Shown here in pieces: positions 14,961 through 23,437 of a DNA stretch of 60,791 bases. The stretch spans positions 1 through 60,791 of the forward strand of contig JBOGVU010000008.1 of the NCBI GenBank assembly GCA_050692915.1, in the 5' to 3' direction. Source of the DNA: CALAEC01 sp050692915 (GTDB lineage Bacteria; Actinomycetota; UBA4738; CALAEC01). Made by a program: the position numbers and the translations under genes. The stretch's first letter is position 1. The number at the start of each line of letters is the position of its first letter. The notes beneath the pieces are model-generated. The model ran no database searches, was not told where the DNA came from, and saw only the letters and a list, made by a program, of their open reading frames with translations.

Positions 14961-16451
14961 CTACGGCCACCCCTGATGGGCGTCCCGGAACGCCGCGGCC
15001 GCGGCGACCGTGGTCGGGCCGTACACGGCGTTCCGGATCGGGAGCCGTCGGCGAAGGTCGGCCAGGTCCCGACGGGTGAACTCGCAGGGGACCGCGACGG
15101 GATCCACCCCGTACAGCCGGGCGCCGTTCAGGCCGAGGACCTTCGCCCGGATCTCCTTCGTCAGCCTGGGATAGCCGTACCGCTCCCGGAGCTCCTCGGA
15201 GATCTGGATGGAACGCATGGCCTGGATCTGGTCCTGGGGGGAGCCGTAGAACAGGCAGTCGGTCCCCCACACCACGTTGTCCTCACCCACGTACCGGAGG
15301 AGCTTCCCGAGGACGTGGGCGGCCTGGTCCGGGTCCCTCATCACGTTCCGCCACGTCGTTCCCAGCTCCGCGTACACGTTCTCGTTCGGCCCGACGCCGG
15401 CCCGGCGCATCGACGTGATCAGCCGGTTGATGCCCACGTTGGCGGTGGCCCGGGTGTACGGCCCCTCCACCAGGTCGCTCTCGTAGCCCGAGTGGTACAC
15501 CACGAACCGCATGTCGGGGTGCTTCCGGGCCGCAGGCCCGATGTCGTCGGGTGTCGAGTGCCGGCTGGACCCCGGGAGCCCCTTGTGCACGCACACGATG
15601 TCCACGCCGAGCTCGAGCGACCGCTCGATGAACCGCTCCCCCACCTGCGGCAGCGAGGGGTCGGCGTCGTCGAGCCGCCACCCGTTCCCCGAGCCGTCCC
15701 ACACGTCCGGGTAGTGGGTGAACACCTTCCACGCCGCGATCGGATGGTCCGCCGCGGCCCGCTCCAGCTGCTCGAGGGCCGCCCCCGGCGGCCCCAGGTT
15801 CGGGAACGGGTTGCCGTGCAACAGGATCCGCTCGTCCCGGCACAGGGCCAGGGCCACCCGCCGGGTCTCCTCCATCACCTCGAGCGACAGGGGCCCGTCG
15901 GGCGGCAGCGGGAGTGAGGACACCACCACCAGGCTGGTGTCGCTCTTCAGGAACATCTCCTCCATGAAGTGCTCCACGGAGAAGCAGTCCCGGGGATCCT
16001 CCTCGCCGCATCCCTGCTGGGGGAACCGGGACCAGAAGGCGACCGGGTCGTTCACCGCGGGGTTGAGGTCGTACTCTAGGAGGTGGCCCTGAACGTCCAT
16101 GACGAACTCTTCGCCGCCGACCTCCTCCGCGGCGGCCTCGGGATCGAGCGTGGCCTCGGGGGTTACTTCGTACCGGCCGCCTGGCTCGCGGCCGGAGCGG
16201 CGGGCAGCCTCGCGGGTGCACGCGTTCAGGACGAACAGGGTGGCCGCCGCGCCGCACGCGGACAGGAGGAACTCGCGGCGGCTCATCCCGGTCCGCCTGG
16301 CGTGGCGCTCGCAGAGATCCCGGGCCCGCCGGATCGTCTCGTCCACCACGGGACCCGGCGGGGCCGGGTCGTACTCCCCGTTCGAGACCGGCCCGAGCTT
16401 GATCGGAAGCCCGGGGTCCTCCTCGCGCCAGTCGCTCCAGCCGCGGCCCAT
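14961..16451 (-). CDS. Tat-exported amidohydrolase-2 family lipoprotein
   Basis: This 496-residue protein begins with about 55 hydrophilic residues, then a twin-arginine signal (SRREFLLSACGAAATLFV) ending in a lipobox-like LNAC. This suggests Tat export and lipid anchoring, though the N-terminal extension ahead of the signal is unusually long and the true start may be nearer the signal. The remainder is an amidohydrolase/ACMSD-like TIM barrel: DVQGHLLEYDL carries a degenerate metal motif, KVFTHYPDVW and CVHKGLPG follow, and YHSGYESD and WGTDCLFYGSP match later metal-ligand segments. The substrate is unknown. Metal ligands are only partly conserved, so activity is uncertain. Confidence 0.8.
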   Translation of the reverse strand: MGRGWSDWREEDPGLPIKLGPVSNGEYDPAPPGPVVDETIRRARDLCERHARRTGMSRREFLLSACGAAATLFVLNACTREAARRSGREPGGRYEVTPEATLDPEAAAEEVGGEEFVMDVQGHLLEYDLNPAVNDPVAFWSRFPQQGCGEEDPRDCFSVEHFMEEMFLKSDTSLVVVSSLPLPPDGPLSLEVMEETRRVALALCRDERILLHGNPFPNLGPPGAALEQLERAAADHPIAAWKVFTHYPDVWDGSGNGWRLDDADPSLPQVGERFIERSLELGVDIVCVHKGLPGSSRHSTPDDIGPAARKHPDMRFVVYHSGYESDLVEGPYTRATANVGINRLITSMRRAGVGPNENVYAELGTTWRNVMRDPDQAAHVLGKLLRYVGEDNVVWGTDCLFYGSPQDQIQAMRSIQISEELRERYGYPRLTKEIRAKVLGLNGARLYGVDPVAVPCEFTRRDLADLRRRLPIRNAVYGPTTVAAAAAFRDAHQGWP

Positions 16452-16487
16452 CCTCGCCCAGTCTGACGCCCCGGGGGCGCCGGCGGT

Positions 16488-17426
16488 TCAGCCGGCGGGC
16501 TCGGGCACCGGACTCGGCCGGCGGCGACCCAGCGCCACGGCCACCACCCCGGCCAGCACCAGGGCCACGCCCGCCAGCTGGAGGACCGAGGGGTCCTCGT
16601 CCAGCAGGGCCATGGCCAGCAGCACGGCCCCCACGGGCTGGATCGTCAGCAGGACCGAGGTGATCGCGGCCGGAAGCCTCGGGAGCGAGACCGAGATGAG
16701 AAGCCACCCGGCCACCTGAGCGGTGAGAGCCAGCACGACGAGCCAGCCCTGGGCCGGCCACCCCGGCCATGGGTCCAGCTCGCCGAGGATCCACCCGCCG
16801 ACGGCCGCCACCACCGCGGCCGTGGCGGTGGCGTCGAAGAGCGGGCCGGCCGGCCGCCGGAGGTCGGCGTTGCTCCGGCGCAGCACCAGGAGGAACACGG
16901 TGTACGCGAGCGCGGTGAGCCCGCCGAACATCACACCCAGGACCGGGTCTCGCCCGAAGGCGCCCTCCTCGAGGACGCCGGAGATGAGCACGATCCCCAC
17001 GATGGCCACGGGGATGGCGGCCACGAGGCGGGCTCCGGGCCGCTCCCCCAACAGCAGCCAGGCCACCAGGGCCACCAGCACCACCTGGAGGTTGCCGAGG
17101 ACCGTGGCCAGGCCGGCCCCCACCGCCTCGATGGACCGGTGCCAGAACATCAGGTCGAGCGCGAAGAAGGCCCCGGCCACCACCGCCAGGATCCGCTCCC
17201 GACGGGTACGGGGGCCGAACCGCCGTCGCTCCCGGGCCGCCAGGAGCCCCAAGACCGGCAGGGCGTACAGACAGCGGAACACCGCCGCGGTATCGGGAGA
17301 GACGTCGGCCAGCCGGACCAGGATCCCGGAGAAGGCGATGCACAGGGCGCCCGCCACGGCGGCCAGCGTGGGCCGGCCCGACAACGGGCGGGCCGGCGAA
17401 CGGACGTTCTCCTCGACCGGGTCCAC
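16488..17426 (-). CDS. EamA/DMT-family transporter
   Basis: This 312-residue protein has ten membrane segments and two EamA repeats. The first repeat opens with LAAVAGALCIAFSGILVRLA and the second with LGVMFGGLTALAYTVFLLVLRRS. It starts at GTG 17426. The gene is divergent from the cold-shock gene and separated by a 37-bp gap from the downstream amidohydrolase gene in the same direction. An exporter of small metabolites or amino acids is the family expectation; the substrate is not inferable. Confidence 0.85.
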   Translation of the reverse strand: MDPVEENVRSPARPLSGRPTLAAVAGALCIAFSGILVRLADVSPDTAAVFRCLYALPVLGLLAARERRRFGPRTRRERILAVVAGAFFALDLMFWHRSIEAVGAGLATVLGNLQVVLVALVAWLLLGERPGARLVAAIPVAIVGIVLISGVLEEGAFGRDPVLGVMFGGLTALAYTVFLLVLRRSNADLRRPAGPLFDATATAAVVAAVGGWILGELDPWPGWPAQGWLVVLALTAQVAGWLLISVSLPRLPAAITSVLLTIQPVGAVLLAMALLDEDPSVLQLAGVALVLAGVVAVALGRRRPSPVPEPAG

Positions 17427-17475
17427 GGAGAGGCGAGGGTATCCGACAGTCCGATGGCGTGTCGGCGGCTCCCGC

Positions 17476-17481
17476 TATACT
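17476..17481 (+). promoter_or_regulatory. Possible -10 box for the cold-shock gene
   Basis: TATACT lies about 110 bp ahead of the cold-shock start, in otherwise GC-rich DNA. No clear -35 box is seen 17 bp upstream. If correct, the transcript has a long 5' leader, which is typical of cold-shock mRNAs. Confidence 0.35.
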
Positions 17482-17592
17482 GCGGGCGAGGGTTCGGCTC
17501 GTGCATCGTGCTTCGAAGCGGTTCCCTCGCCGGCGAACTGCCGGAGGCTCCCGGGAAAGACCGGGGAAGGCCACGGAAGGAGGGAACGGCTC

Positions 17593-17796
17593 GTGGCAAC
17601 AGGCACCGTGAAGTGGTTCAACCCCGACAAGGGGTACGGCTTCATCACCCAGGACGACGGCCCCGATGTGTTCGTGCATTTCAGCGCGATCCAGGGCGAG
17701 GGCTACCGCAACCTGGAGGAGAACCAGAAGGTCGAGTTCGACGTCACGCAGGGGGACAAGGGCCCCCAGGCGACGAACGTACGCCCCGTGGCGTAA
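17593..17796 (+). CDS. Cold-shock protein, CspA family
   Basis: This 67-residue single-domain cold-shock protein binds single-stranded RNA and DNA. The RNP1 motif is KGYGFITQ and RNP2 is VFVHFSAI; the protein starts ATGTVKWFNPDKGYG and ends with the usual KGPQATNV. The GTG start at 17593 has a strong GGAGG site about 9 nt upstream. It is preceded by a roughly 110-nt leader with a possible -10 box and followed by a strong hairpin terminator, so it is a monocistronic unit. Confidence 0.97.
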   Translation: MATGTVKWFNPDKGYGFITQDDGPDVFVHFSAIQGEGYRNLEENQKVEFDVTQGDKGPQATNVRPVA

Positions 17797-17814
17797 CGGA
17801 CCGGACCCACCGAG

Positions 17815-17839
17815 GGACCCGTCGCCGGGCGGCGGGTCC
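17815..17839 (+). terminator. Rho-independent-like terminator of cold-shock gene
   Basis: GGACCCG pairs with CGGGTCC, extended by a G-T pair and CGCC/GGCG towards the loop. It is followed by a pyrimidine-rich TTCGCCTTCCT tail. It also lies between convergent genes and could serve the aconitase gene from the other side. Confidence 0.7.
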
Positions 17840-17848
17840 TTCGCCTTC

Positions 17849-19783
17849 CTACGACGCCTTCGACGACCTGAGGTACTTGAGCAGGCCGCCGGCCAGGAGC
17901 TGCTCGCGCTCGTGCTCGGCCAGGTCGTTCCGGACCGCGAGCTCGCGACCGTCCACGGAGATCGTGAACGTGTCGCTCCCCGCCTCGAGCTCCTCGCGGA
18001 TCCTGGGCAGGCGCCAGGTGTCCCCCAGCTTCGCCATGCCGTAGACCTCATCGTCGATGAGCGCCGGCACGATGCCGTTGTTGATGAGGTTCCGGCGGTG
18101 GATCCGGTGGAAGCCCTTGGCGAACACGGCCCGCACCCCCAGGAACAGCGGCGCCAGCGCGGCGTGCTCCCGAGACGAACCCTGCCCGTAGTTGTCACCG
18201 CCCACGATGAACCCACCGCCCCACTCCTCGGCCCGGGACACGAACGCGGGGTCCTCCTTCTTGAACACGTACCGGCTGATCGCCTCGATGTTGGAGCGCT
18301 CGCCCATGACGATGACGCCATCCGGCGACATCGAGCCGGTGGAGATGTTGTCGGGGAGCACGATCAGCACCCTCCCCTCCAGTGCGTCCGGCAGATCCGG
18401 GGGGAGCGGCGGCGGTTTGATGTTCGGCCCGCGCCAGATCTCGATCTTCCCCGCCTCCTCGGGAGGCGGGGGGAAGATCAGCATGCTGTCGTCGACCCGG
18501 GGCTTCGGCACCTCGATCTTCGGGGGCTCCAGGTCGAGGTCGCGGGGATCGGTGATGACCCCGCGGACGGCCGTGGCGCCCGCCGTGGCCGGCGAGCTGA
18601 GGTAGACAAAGTCCTCATCGGTGCCGGACCGACCCTGGAAGTTCCGGTTGAAGGTCCGGACCGAGGGCTGGCCCGACGGTGGGGCCTGGCCCATCCCCAC
18701 GCAGGGCCCGCACGCGGCCTCCAGGAGCCTGGCTCCGGCCCGGACGTACCGCTCCATCACGCCCGTGGACACCATCAGGTCCAGGGCCTGCCGGGAGCCG
18801 GGCGAGACCGTCATGTCCAGCCACTCGTTCACCCCGCCCCCCTCGTCCACGATGTAGGCCGGGATGGCCAGGTCGGCGTATCCGGAGTTCACCGAGGAGC
18901 CCACGCACACCTGGGCCACCTTCGTCCCGGCCACCTCGCGGACCGGGACCACGTTGTCGGGGTTCCGGGGCTTGGCGATCAGCGGCTCCAGCGCGGCCAG
19001 GTCGATGACCATCTCCTCGTCGTACGGGGCCCCCTGGTCGGGCAGGAGCTCCCGGAAGTGGTCGGGACGCTCCTGGGCCTCGAGCCACTGCAGGGTCCGC
19101 TCGTCGGCCGGGAAGATCCCGGCGGTGGCCCCGAGCTCCTGGATCATGTTGCAGATCGTGGCCCGCTCGGTGACCGAGAGCGTGGTCACCCCGGGCCCGT
19201 CGAAGGCGAACGCCTTCCCCAGGCCGCCCTTCACGGTCAGCCGGCGGAGCATCTCCAGGATCACGTCCTTGGCGGACACCCATCCCTGGAGCTCGTTCTC
19301 GAGGACGACCCGGACCACCTTCGGATACGTCAGCTCGAACGGGTGGCCGGCCATGACCACCGCCGCGTCCATCCCCCCGATGCCCAGGGCGATCATCCCC
19401 ACGGCCCCGCCGGTGGTCGTGTGGGAGTCGGAGCCGACCATCGTCTGCCACGGCCGGTCGAACCGCTCCAGGTGCACGTAGTGCGAGATCCCGTTCCCCG
19501 GCCGGGAGAACACCGCGCCGTACCGCATCGAGCAGGTCTGGAGGAAGAAGTGGTCGTCGGGGTTCTTGTAGTCGAGCTGGATCATGTTGTGGTCGACGTA
19601 CTGCGTGGTCTGGGGGACCTGGACGCGGTCCACGCCGAGCTGTTCGAACTCCTGCCAGGCCATGGTCCCGGTGGCGTCCTGGAGCAGGACGTGGTCGATC
19701 CGGTAGGCGATGACCTCGCCGGCCTCCAGGGTCCCCTCCACGAGGTGCTCCGACAGGACCTTCTGGACGATGTTCTGCGGCAT
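17849..19783 (-). CDS. acnA: Aconitate hydratase
   Basis: This 644-residue protein belongs to the short (about 640-residue) aconitase type and isomerises citrate and isocitrate in the TCA cycle. Seen are HNMIQLDYKN, GSDSHTTTGGAVG, the iron-sulfur ligand region ACGPCVGMGQAPPSG, CVGSSVNSG, and the swivel-domain catalytic GSSREHAAL. The ATG at 19783 (MPQNIVQK) is preferred because GGAGGG lies 8 nt upstream; an in-frame ATG seven codons earlier is possible. It is convergent with the cold-shock gene and in line with the upstream MFS gene across 46 bp. Confidence 0.95.
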   Translation of the reverse strand: MPQNIVQKVLSEHLVEGTLEAGEVIAYRIDHVLLQDATGTMAWQEFEQLGVDRVQVPQTTQYVDHNMIQLDYKNPDDHFFLQTCSMRYGAVFSRPGNGISHYVHLERFDRPWQTMVGSDSHTTTGGAVGMIALGIGGMDAAVVMAGHPFELTYPKVVRVVLENELQGWVSAKDVILEMLRRLTVKGGLGKAFAFDGPGVTTLSVTERATICNMIQELGATAGIFPADERTLQWLEAQERPDHFRELLPDQGAPYDEEMVIDLAALEPLIAKPRNPDNVVPVREVAGTKVAQVCVGSSVNSGYADLAIPAYIVDEGGGVNEWLDMTVSPGSRQALDLMVSTGVMERYVRAGARLLEAACGPCVGMGQAPPSGQPSVRTFNRNFQGRSGTDEDFVYLSSPATAGATAVRGVITDPRDLDLEPPKIEVPKPRVDDSMLIFPPPPEEAGKIEIWRGPNIKPPPLPPDLPDALEGRVLIVLPDNISTGSMSPDGVIVMGERSNIEAISRYVFKKEDPAFVSRAEEWGGGFIVGGDNYGQGSSREHAALAPLFLGVRAVFAKGFHRIHRRNLINNGIVPALIDDEVYGMAKLGDTWRLPRIREELEAGSDTFTISVDGRELAVRNDLAEHEREQLLAGGLLKYLRSSKAS

Positions 19784-19829
19784 GCTCGATCCCTCCACAC
19801 CCATCCTATCGGGAGGAGGAACCGCTCCC

Positions 19830-21041
19830 TCAGCCGGGGCGACGAGCCGGCCTACCCAGCCCGGTGGCCACCACCACCACGAGGCCGGCCAGGGCCACGA
19901 TCCCCCCCGCCAGGAACGTGCCTGGCCTGCCGATGCCGGCGGCCACGAACCCCAGCGTGGCCGGCCCGAGTCCGAAGGCGAGGTCGAGGAACGCGCTGGT
20001 GGTGCCCATCACGGCCCCTCGCTCGTTCGCCGGGATCCCCTCCACGGCCACCGAGAACAGGGCCGGGGTGAACAGGGCCACCCCCACCGCCATGACGATC
20101 GTGCCGGCGACGAGCCCGGCCGGCGTCCGCCACAGACCGATCATCGTCAGGCCCGAGGCCGACAGAACCAGGGCGATCCGGGTGGCCCGGGACGCGCCGA
20201 TCCGGTCGGGGATCCGGGCGCCGACGCTGCGGATCACCACCACGATCCCGGAGAACAGGCCGAGGACCAGCCCGGCCCCTCCTATCCCGAGGTCCAGCGC
20301 GTACAGCGGCACGAACGCCAGGTACCCGGCCATCCCCCAGATCGCGGCCAGCAGGACCACGCCCGGGAGCAGCCCGGCCGGATGGACCAGCCGGTGCCGC
20401 TCGGGCGACTCCGGTCCCTCCGGCTTCATCGGGGGGAGCCGGAGCGACAGGGCCACCGCCACCAGGGCCAGCCCGATGGCCACCAGCCAGGCGGCCTGGA
20501 ACCCCCACGCCTCGATCACCGCCTCGCCGATGAACGGCCCGGCTCCGATCCCGATGTACAGGGCCAGCGAAGCGAAGCTGAAGGCCTCCCCTCGACGTTC
20601 CGGAGGGGCCAGGTCCACGTTCGCGCTGAGGGCGCCGACGAAGAACAGCGCCTCGCCGACGCCGGTCAGGAGCCGCATCACCACCAGAACAGGGATCGAG
20701 GTGGCCACCAGGTACCCGACCACCGAGACCGCGAACATCGAGCCCCCGGCCACCATGAGGATCCGGCGTCCCTGACGGTCGCCGATCCTGCCGGCCCACG
20801 GGCGGAGGAAGAACGCCGATACGCTGAACGCCCCGATCACCAGGCCCACCCCGATGTCGCCGCCCCCGAGGGGTCCCTCGACGTACCGGGGAAGCGCCGG
20901 GAGAAGGACCCCGTCCGCGGTGAAGTACGCCAGCTCGGCCACGGCCACCGTGAGGAACGCTCGGGTGAACAAGGTGGGCCTGGCCGCGGTCCGGACCACT
21001 CCTTCTCCCCTCTCTCCCAGTCGTGCCGTCGGGCTCCGCAT
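19830..21041 (-). CDS. MFS transporter
   Basis: This 403-residue protein has 12 predicted membrane segments. The MFS signature loop between segments 2 and 3 reads RPWAGRIGDRQGRR, and a second-half loop reads GARIPDRIGASRA. The ATG at 21041 follows GGGAGG at 7 nt spacing. The layout matches drug:H+ antiporter-like efflux proteins, but substrate is not inferable. It is divergent from the HD-GYP/LuxR regulator across about 100 bp, so that regulator could control it. Confidence 0.88.
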   Translation of the reverse strand: MRSPTARLGERGEGVVRTAARPTLFTRAFLTVAVAELAYFTADGVLLPALPRYVEGPLGGGDIGVGLVIGAFSVSAFFLRPWAGRIGDRQGRRILMVAGGSMFAVSVVGYLVATSIPVLVVMRLLTGVGEALFFVGALSANVDLAPPERRGEAFSFASLALYIGIGAGPFIGEAVIEAWGFQAAWLVAIGLALVAVALSLRLPPMKPEGPESPERHRLVHPAGLLPGVVLLAAIWGMAGYLAFVPLYALDLGIGGAGLVLGLFSGIVVVIRSVGARIPDRIGASRATRIALVLSASGLTMIGLWRTPAGLVAGTIVMAVGVALFTPALFSVAVEGIPANERGAVMGTTSAFLDLAFGLGPATLGFVAAGIGRPGTFLAGGIVALAGLVVVVATGLGRPARRPG

Positions 21042-21143
21042 CGTCGTGCCTCCCTCTCCCAGAGGATGGCGGAGGGCGGGGTCCCCGGGCATCGGTAGGA
21101 CTGCCCATTTCCGTCATGCTTACGGCCTCGAGGAGGAGGGGGA

Positions 21144-22673
21144 GTGTCCCAACCAGACCTCCGGCTGGCCGACCTTCTGGCCGCGCTGTCCGTGAGCACC
21201 GACCTGGCGATGGGCCAGGCGCCGGAGAAGGCCATCCGGGCCTGCGTGGTGGGCACGGAGATCGCCCGGCGGCTCGGCCTTCCCGACCACCAGGTCTCGG
21301 ATGTCTACTACGCCACGCTGCTCAAGCACTTGGGGTGTACGGCCACGCCGCACGAGGAGCTCCTGTTCGGACCCGACGAGCTGGCCACCCGCCGGGTGGC
21401 AGAGCGCACCGACGTCGCCAACTCGAGGGAGCTCCTGACGCTCCTTCGGTCCACCGGCACGGGGACCGGCCCCGCACGCATCCGCTACCTGGCCAGGGCA
21501 CTGACGTCGAAGAAGGAGAACGCCGAGATGCTCCGGGCCATCTGCGAGGTGGCCACCCGGCTGGCCGAGCGCCTCCGCCTCGGCACCGGTGTCGAGGAGG
21601 CCCTGTTCCAGAACCTGGAACGCTGGGACGGCAAGGGCGAGCCGAGGAAGCTGGCCGGCGACGAGATCGCCCTGCCGGCCCGGATCGCCGAACCGGCCAC
21701 GCAGATGGTCATCTTCCACGGCCTCGGTGGGATCGAGGCGGCCACGGCGATGCTGGATCGCCGGGCCGGCGGGTGGTTCGACCCCACGGTGGCGGAAGCC
21801 GCCCGCGCGGCCGCTCCAGAGATCCTGGAGCGACTCGACGGGGGGGACCCCTGGGCCATCGTCCTGGAGGCGGAGCCACGGCCGGCGCGCCGGGTCCCGG
21901 AGACCCGCCTGGACGAGGTCGCGGCGGCCTTCGGCGACATGATCGACCTCAAGTCGACCTTTACACCGGGCCACTCCTCGGGCGTGGCCGAGCTCGCGGC
22001 CGGGGCTGCCGGGCGGATCGGCCTCGACGACACCTCGATCCGCAGGGCCGCCGCGCTTCACGACCTGGGCCGGGCCGCCGTCCCCATCGGGATCTGGGAG
22101 AAGCCGGGGCCGCTCACGGCGTCCGAGTGGGAGCGGGTCCGCGTCCACGCCTACCAGACCGAGCGGATCCTCGCTCGGTCTGAGGCCCTATCGCCCCTCG
22201 CTCCGCTGGCCGGGATGCACCACGAGCGACAGGATGGCTCGGGGTATCACCGCGGGACCCGGGGTGGCCAGGCCCCGCCGGAGGCCAGAGTGATCGCGGC
22301 GGCCGATGTCTATCAGGCCCTCACGCAGGCCCGGCCCCACCGCCCGGCCGGGTCACGAGAGGAGGCCGCCGAGGTGATCACGGCAGAGGCCTCCGCGGGA
22401 CGTCTCGATCCGGAATGCGCCGGGGCCGTGATCGAGGTGGCCGGCCACCGGCAGGCTCGCCGGACCACGTGGCCGGCGGGGCTGTCGGACCGGGAGGTCG
22501 AGGTGCTTCGGCTGCTTGCCAGTGGCCTGGCCAACAAGGCGATCGCCGGACGCCTGTCGATCTCCCCGCGGACCGCCGAGCATCACGTGCAGCACATCTA
22601 CGCGAAGATCGGAGCATCAACCCGAGCGTCCGCGACCCTTTTCGGGATGGAGCACGGGCTGCTTCGCGAGTAG
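21144..22673 (+). CDS. Tandem HD-GYP domain protein with C-terminal LuxR HTH
   Basis: This 509-residue cytoplasmic regulator carries two HD-GYP-like units and a DNA-binding domain. In the first, the HD pair is lost (LLKHLGCT in place of LLHDIGK), but a GYP-like segment remains (RWDGKGEPRKLAG, near residue 160). The second keeps ALHDLGR (about 303) and HHERQDGSGYHRG (about 360), with GYH for GYP. Residues from about 445 form a LuxR HTH: LSDREVEVLRLLASGLANKAIAG then SPRTAEHHVQHIYAKIG. The first half may bind a ligand while the second hydrolyses a cyclic dinucleotide or other phosphoester. GTG start at 21144 has a strong GGAGG site. Confidence 0.87.
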   Translation: MSQPDLRLADLLAALSVSTDLAMGQAPEKAIRACVVGTEIARRLGLPDHQVSDVYYATLLKHLGCTATPHEELLFGPDELATRRVAERTDVANSRELLTLLRSTGTGTGPARIRYLARALTSKKENAEMLRAICEVATRLAERLRLGTGVEEALFQNLERWDGKGEPRKLAGDEIALPARIAEPATQMVIFHGLGGIEAATAMLDRRAGGWFDPTVAEAARAAAPEILERLDGGDPWAIVLEAEPRPARRVPETRLDEVAAAFGDMIDLKSTFTPGHSSGVAELAAGAAGRIGLDDTSIRRAAALHDLGRAAVPIGIWEKPGPLTASEWERVRVHAYQTERILARSEALSPLAPLAGMHHERQDGSGYHRGTRGGQAPPEARVIAAADVYQALTQARPHRPAGSREEAAEVITAEASAGRLDPECAGAVIEVAGHRQARRTTWPAGLSDREVEVLRLLASGLANKAIAGRLSISPRTAEHHVQHIYAKIGASTRASATLFGMEHGLLRE

Positions 22674-22675
22674 CG

Positions 22676-22708
22676 GGAGGAGGCCGGGCGGAGCGCCCGG
22701 CCTCCTCC
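22676..22708 (+). terminator. Perfect 15-bp hairpin terminator
   Basis: Two fully complementary 15-nt arms (22676-22690 and 22694-22708) surround a GAG loop, three bases after the HD-GYP/LuxR stop. There is no U-run, but the stem is very stable and ideally placed. Confidence 0.75.
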
Positions 22709-22801
22709 ATGGCCCTTCACCCCACGATCGCTTCGGCCCTCGGTGCCTCCGCCCGGGTCGACCCGCCCCGGGGATCGCGAGGTCGGTGGACTGGTTGGAT
22801 T

Positions 22802-22821
22802 CCGCCGGGCCGACCCGGCGG
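22802..22821. terminator. Perfect 8-bp hairpin
   Basis: CCGCCGGG and CCCGGCGG are separated by four bases. On the minus strand it lies just after the short peptide frame ending at 22836, where it could act as its terminator. No T-run. Confidence 0.35.
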
Positions 22822-22835
22822 ACGGGCGGAGGTGG

Positions 22836-22907
22836 TCAAGAGCCCCCGCCCGCGAGGGACGGCCCTAGCAGCCAGCCACCTCGGGGGTCGCAGGTCTTAT
22901 CTGACAA
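22836..22907 (-). CDS. Candidate 23-residue peptide
   Basis: A TTG at 22907 is preceded at 7 nt spacing by AGGAGGTGG, an almost perfect anti-16S match and one of the best ribosome sites in the window. The frame encodes MSDKTCDPRGGWLLGP followed by a Ser-Leu-Ala-Gly-rich end, with one Cys and one Trp. A perfect hairpin follows. No family recognised; it could be a leader or small peptide, or chance. Confidence 0.25.
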   Translation of the reverse strand: MSDKTCDPRGGWLLGPSLAGGGS

Positions 22908-23015
22908 CGGACCACCTCCTTCCTCCCGTTGCCCCAATCTTCGGACGACGCGCCCCGTTTGGCAAGCAGCGTCCGGTTACGGTTCCGTGAACCGGGCGCC
23001 CGTCACCCGATAGCA

Positions 23016-23093
23016 CTATCCCCCCGGCAGGGCCTTCCGGAGGATGAGTTCTGGCGATGCCGTCGTCTCGAGGCTGAACCGGATCTCCAGCAT
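23016..23093 (-). pseudogene. N-terminal remnant of an SRPBCC-like protein
   Basis: ATG at 23093 has GGAGG four bases upstream. The frame reads MLEIRFSLETTASPELILRK, which looks like the first strand and helix of an SRPBCC/polyketide-cyclase fold, then stops after 25 codons. It points away from the C-terminal SRPBCC remnant on the other strand, as if part of one gene had been inverted. The similarity is by eye over a short stretch. Confidence 0.35.
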
Positions 23094-23158
23094 GGTGCCT
23101 CCTCTCCTCAGGGCGCCATGGCGCACCGCCAGCGGGCGGCGCATCGGTAGAGCTACCC

Positions 23159-23437
23159 CTAGGCGGGATCTGGTCACGGGAGCGCTACGACTGGTCCGGG
23201 CCGGGCGTGGTCAGGGCGGAGGTGGAGGACTCCAACGTGTTCGGCCCCGGGAGCTCATGGGAGCTGAGGGCGACGCCTAAGGACGGCGGCGGGGGCTCGA
23301 GCGTGGGCTGGACCACCCATCGCGTCGGCAAGGGGCTCAAGGGAGGGTTCCTGGTCCTGATGATGCGGCTGGCTGGCCGGAAGGAGCTGCAGAAGGGGCT
23401 CCGGCGGGCCCTGGAGGCACTCGAAGCGGAGAGCTAG
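23159..23437 (+). pseudogene. C-terminal remnant of an SRPBCC-family protein
   Basis: The frame from 23159 to 23437 encodes about 92 residues that look like the last two-thirds of an SRPBCC (START-like ligand-binding) protein: GGIWSRERYDWSGPG, EDSNVFGPGSSWELRATP and RLAGRKELQKGLRRALEALE. The N-terminal third is missing; the frame is open upstream only to a stop ending at 23077, without matching sequence. A start at GTG 23207 would give 76 residues and lose the first strand, so a functional protein is unlikely. It overlaps the convergent fpg stop in a CTAG. Confidence 0.6.

Larger units (their letters stand above)
22709..23158. other. Gene-poor segment with hairpins and gene remnants
   Basis: No full-length gene is supported in these 450 bp. 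They hold a perfect hairpin at 22802-22821, a very short minus-strand frame with an unusually good ribosome binding site at 22836-22907, and a minus-strand start region resembling the N-terminus of an SRPBCC protein at 23016-23093. Longer open frames here lack family similarity and start signals. Nothing resembling a tRNA or known riboswitch was seen. Confidence 0.5.

Noticed and set aside
15283..18321. 1,012-codon minus-strand open frame
   Set aside because: It runs across the amidohydrolase, EamA and cold-shock genes in another frame, with Arg-rich low-complexity translation and no family signal.
22415..22990. Plus-strand frame of 191 codons after the HD-GYP/LuxR gene
   Set aside because: It begins inside the LuxR HTH in another frame and crosses a perfect terminator hairpin; translation is Arg/Pro-rich without similarity.
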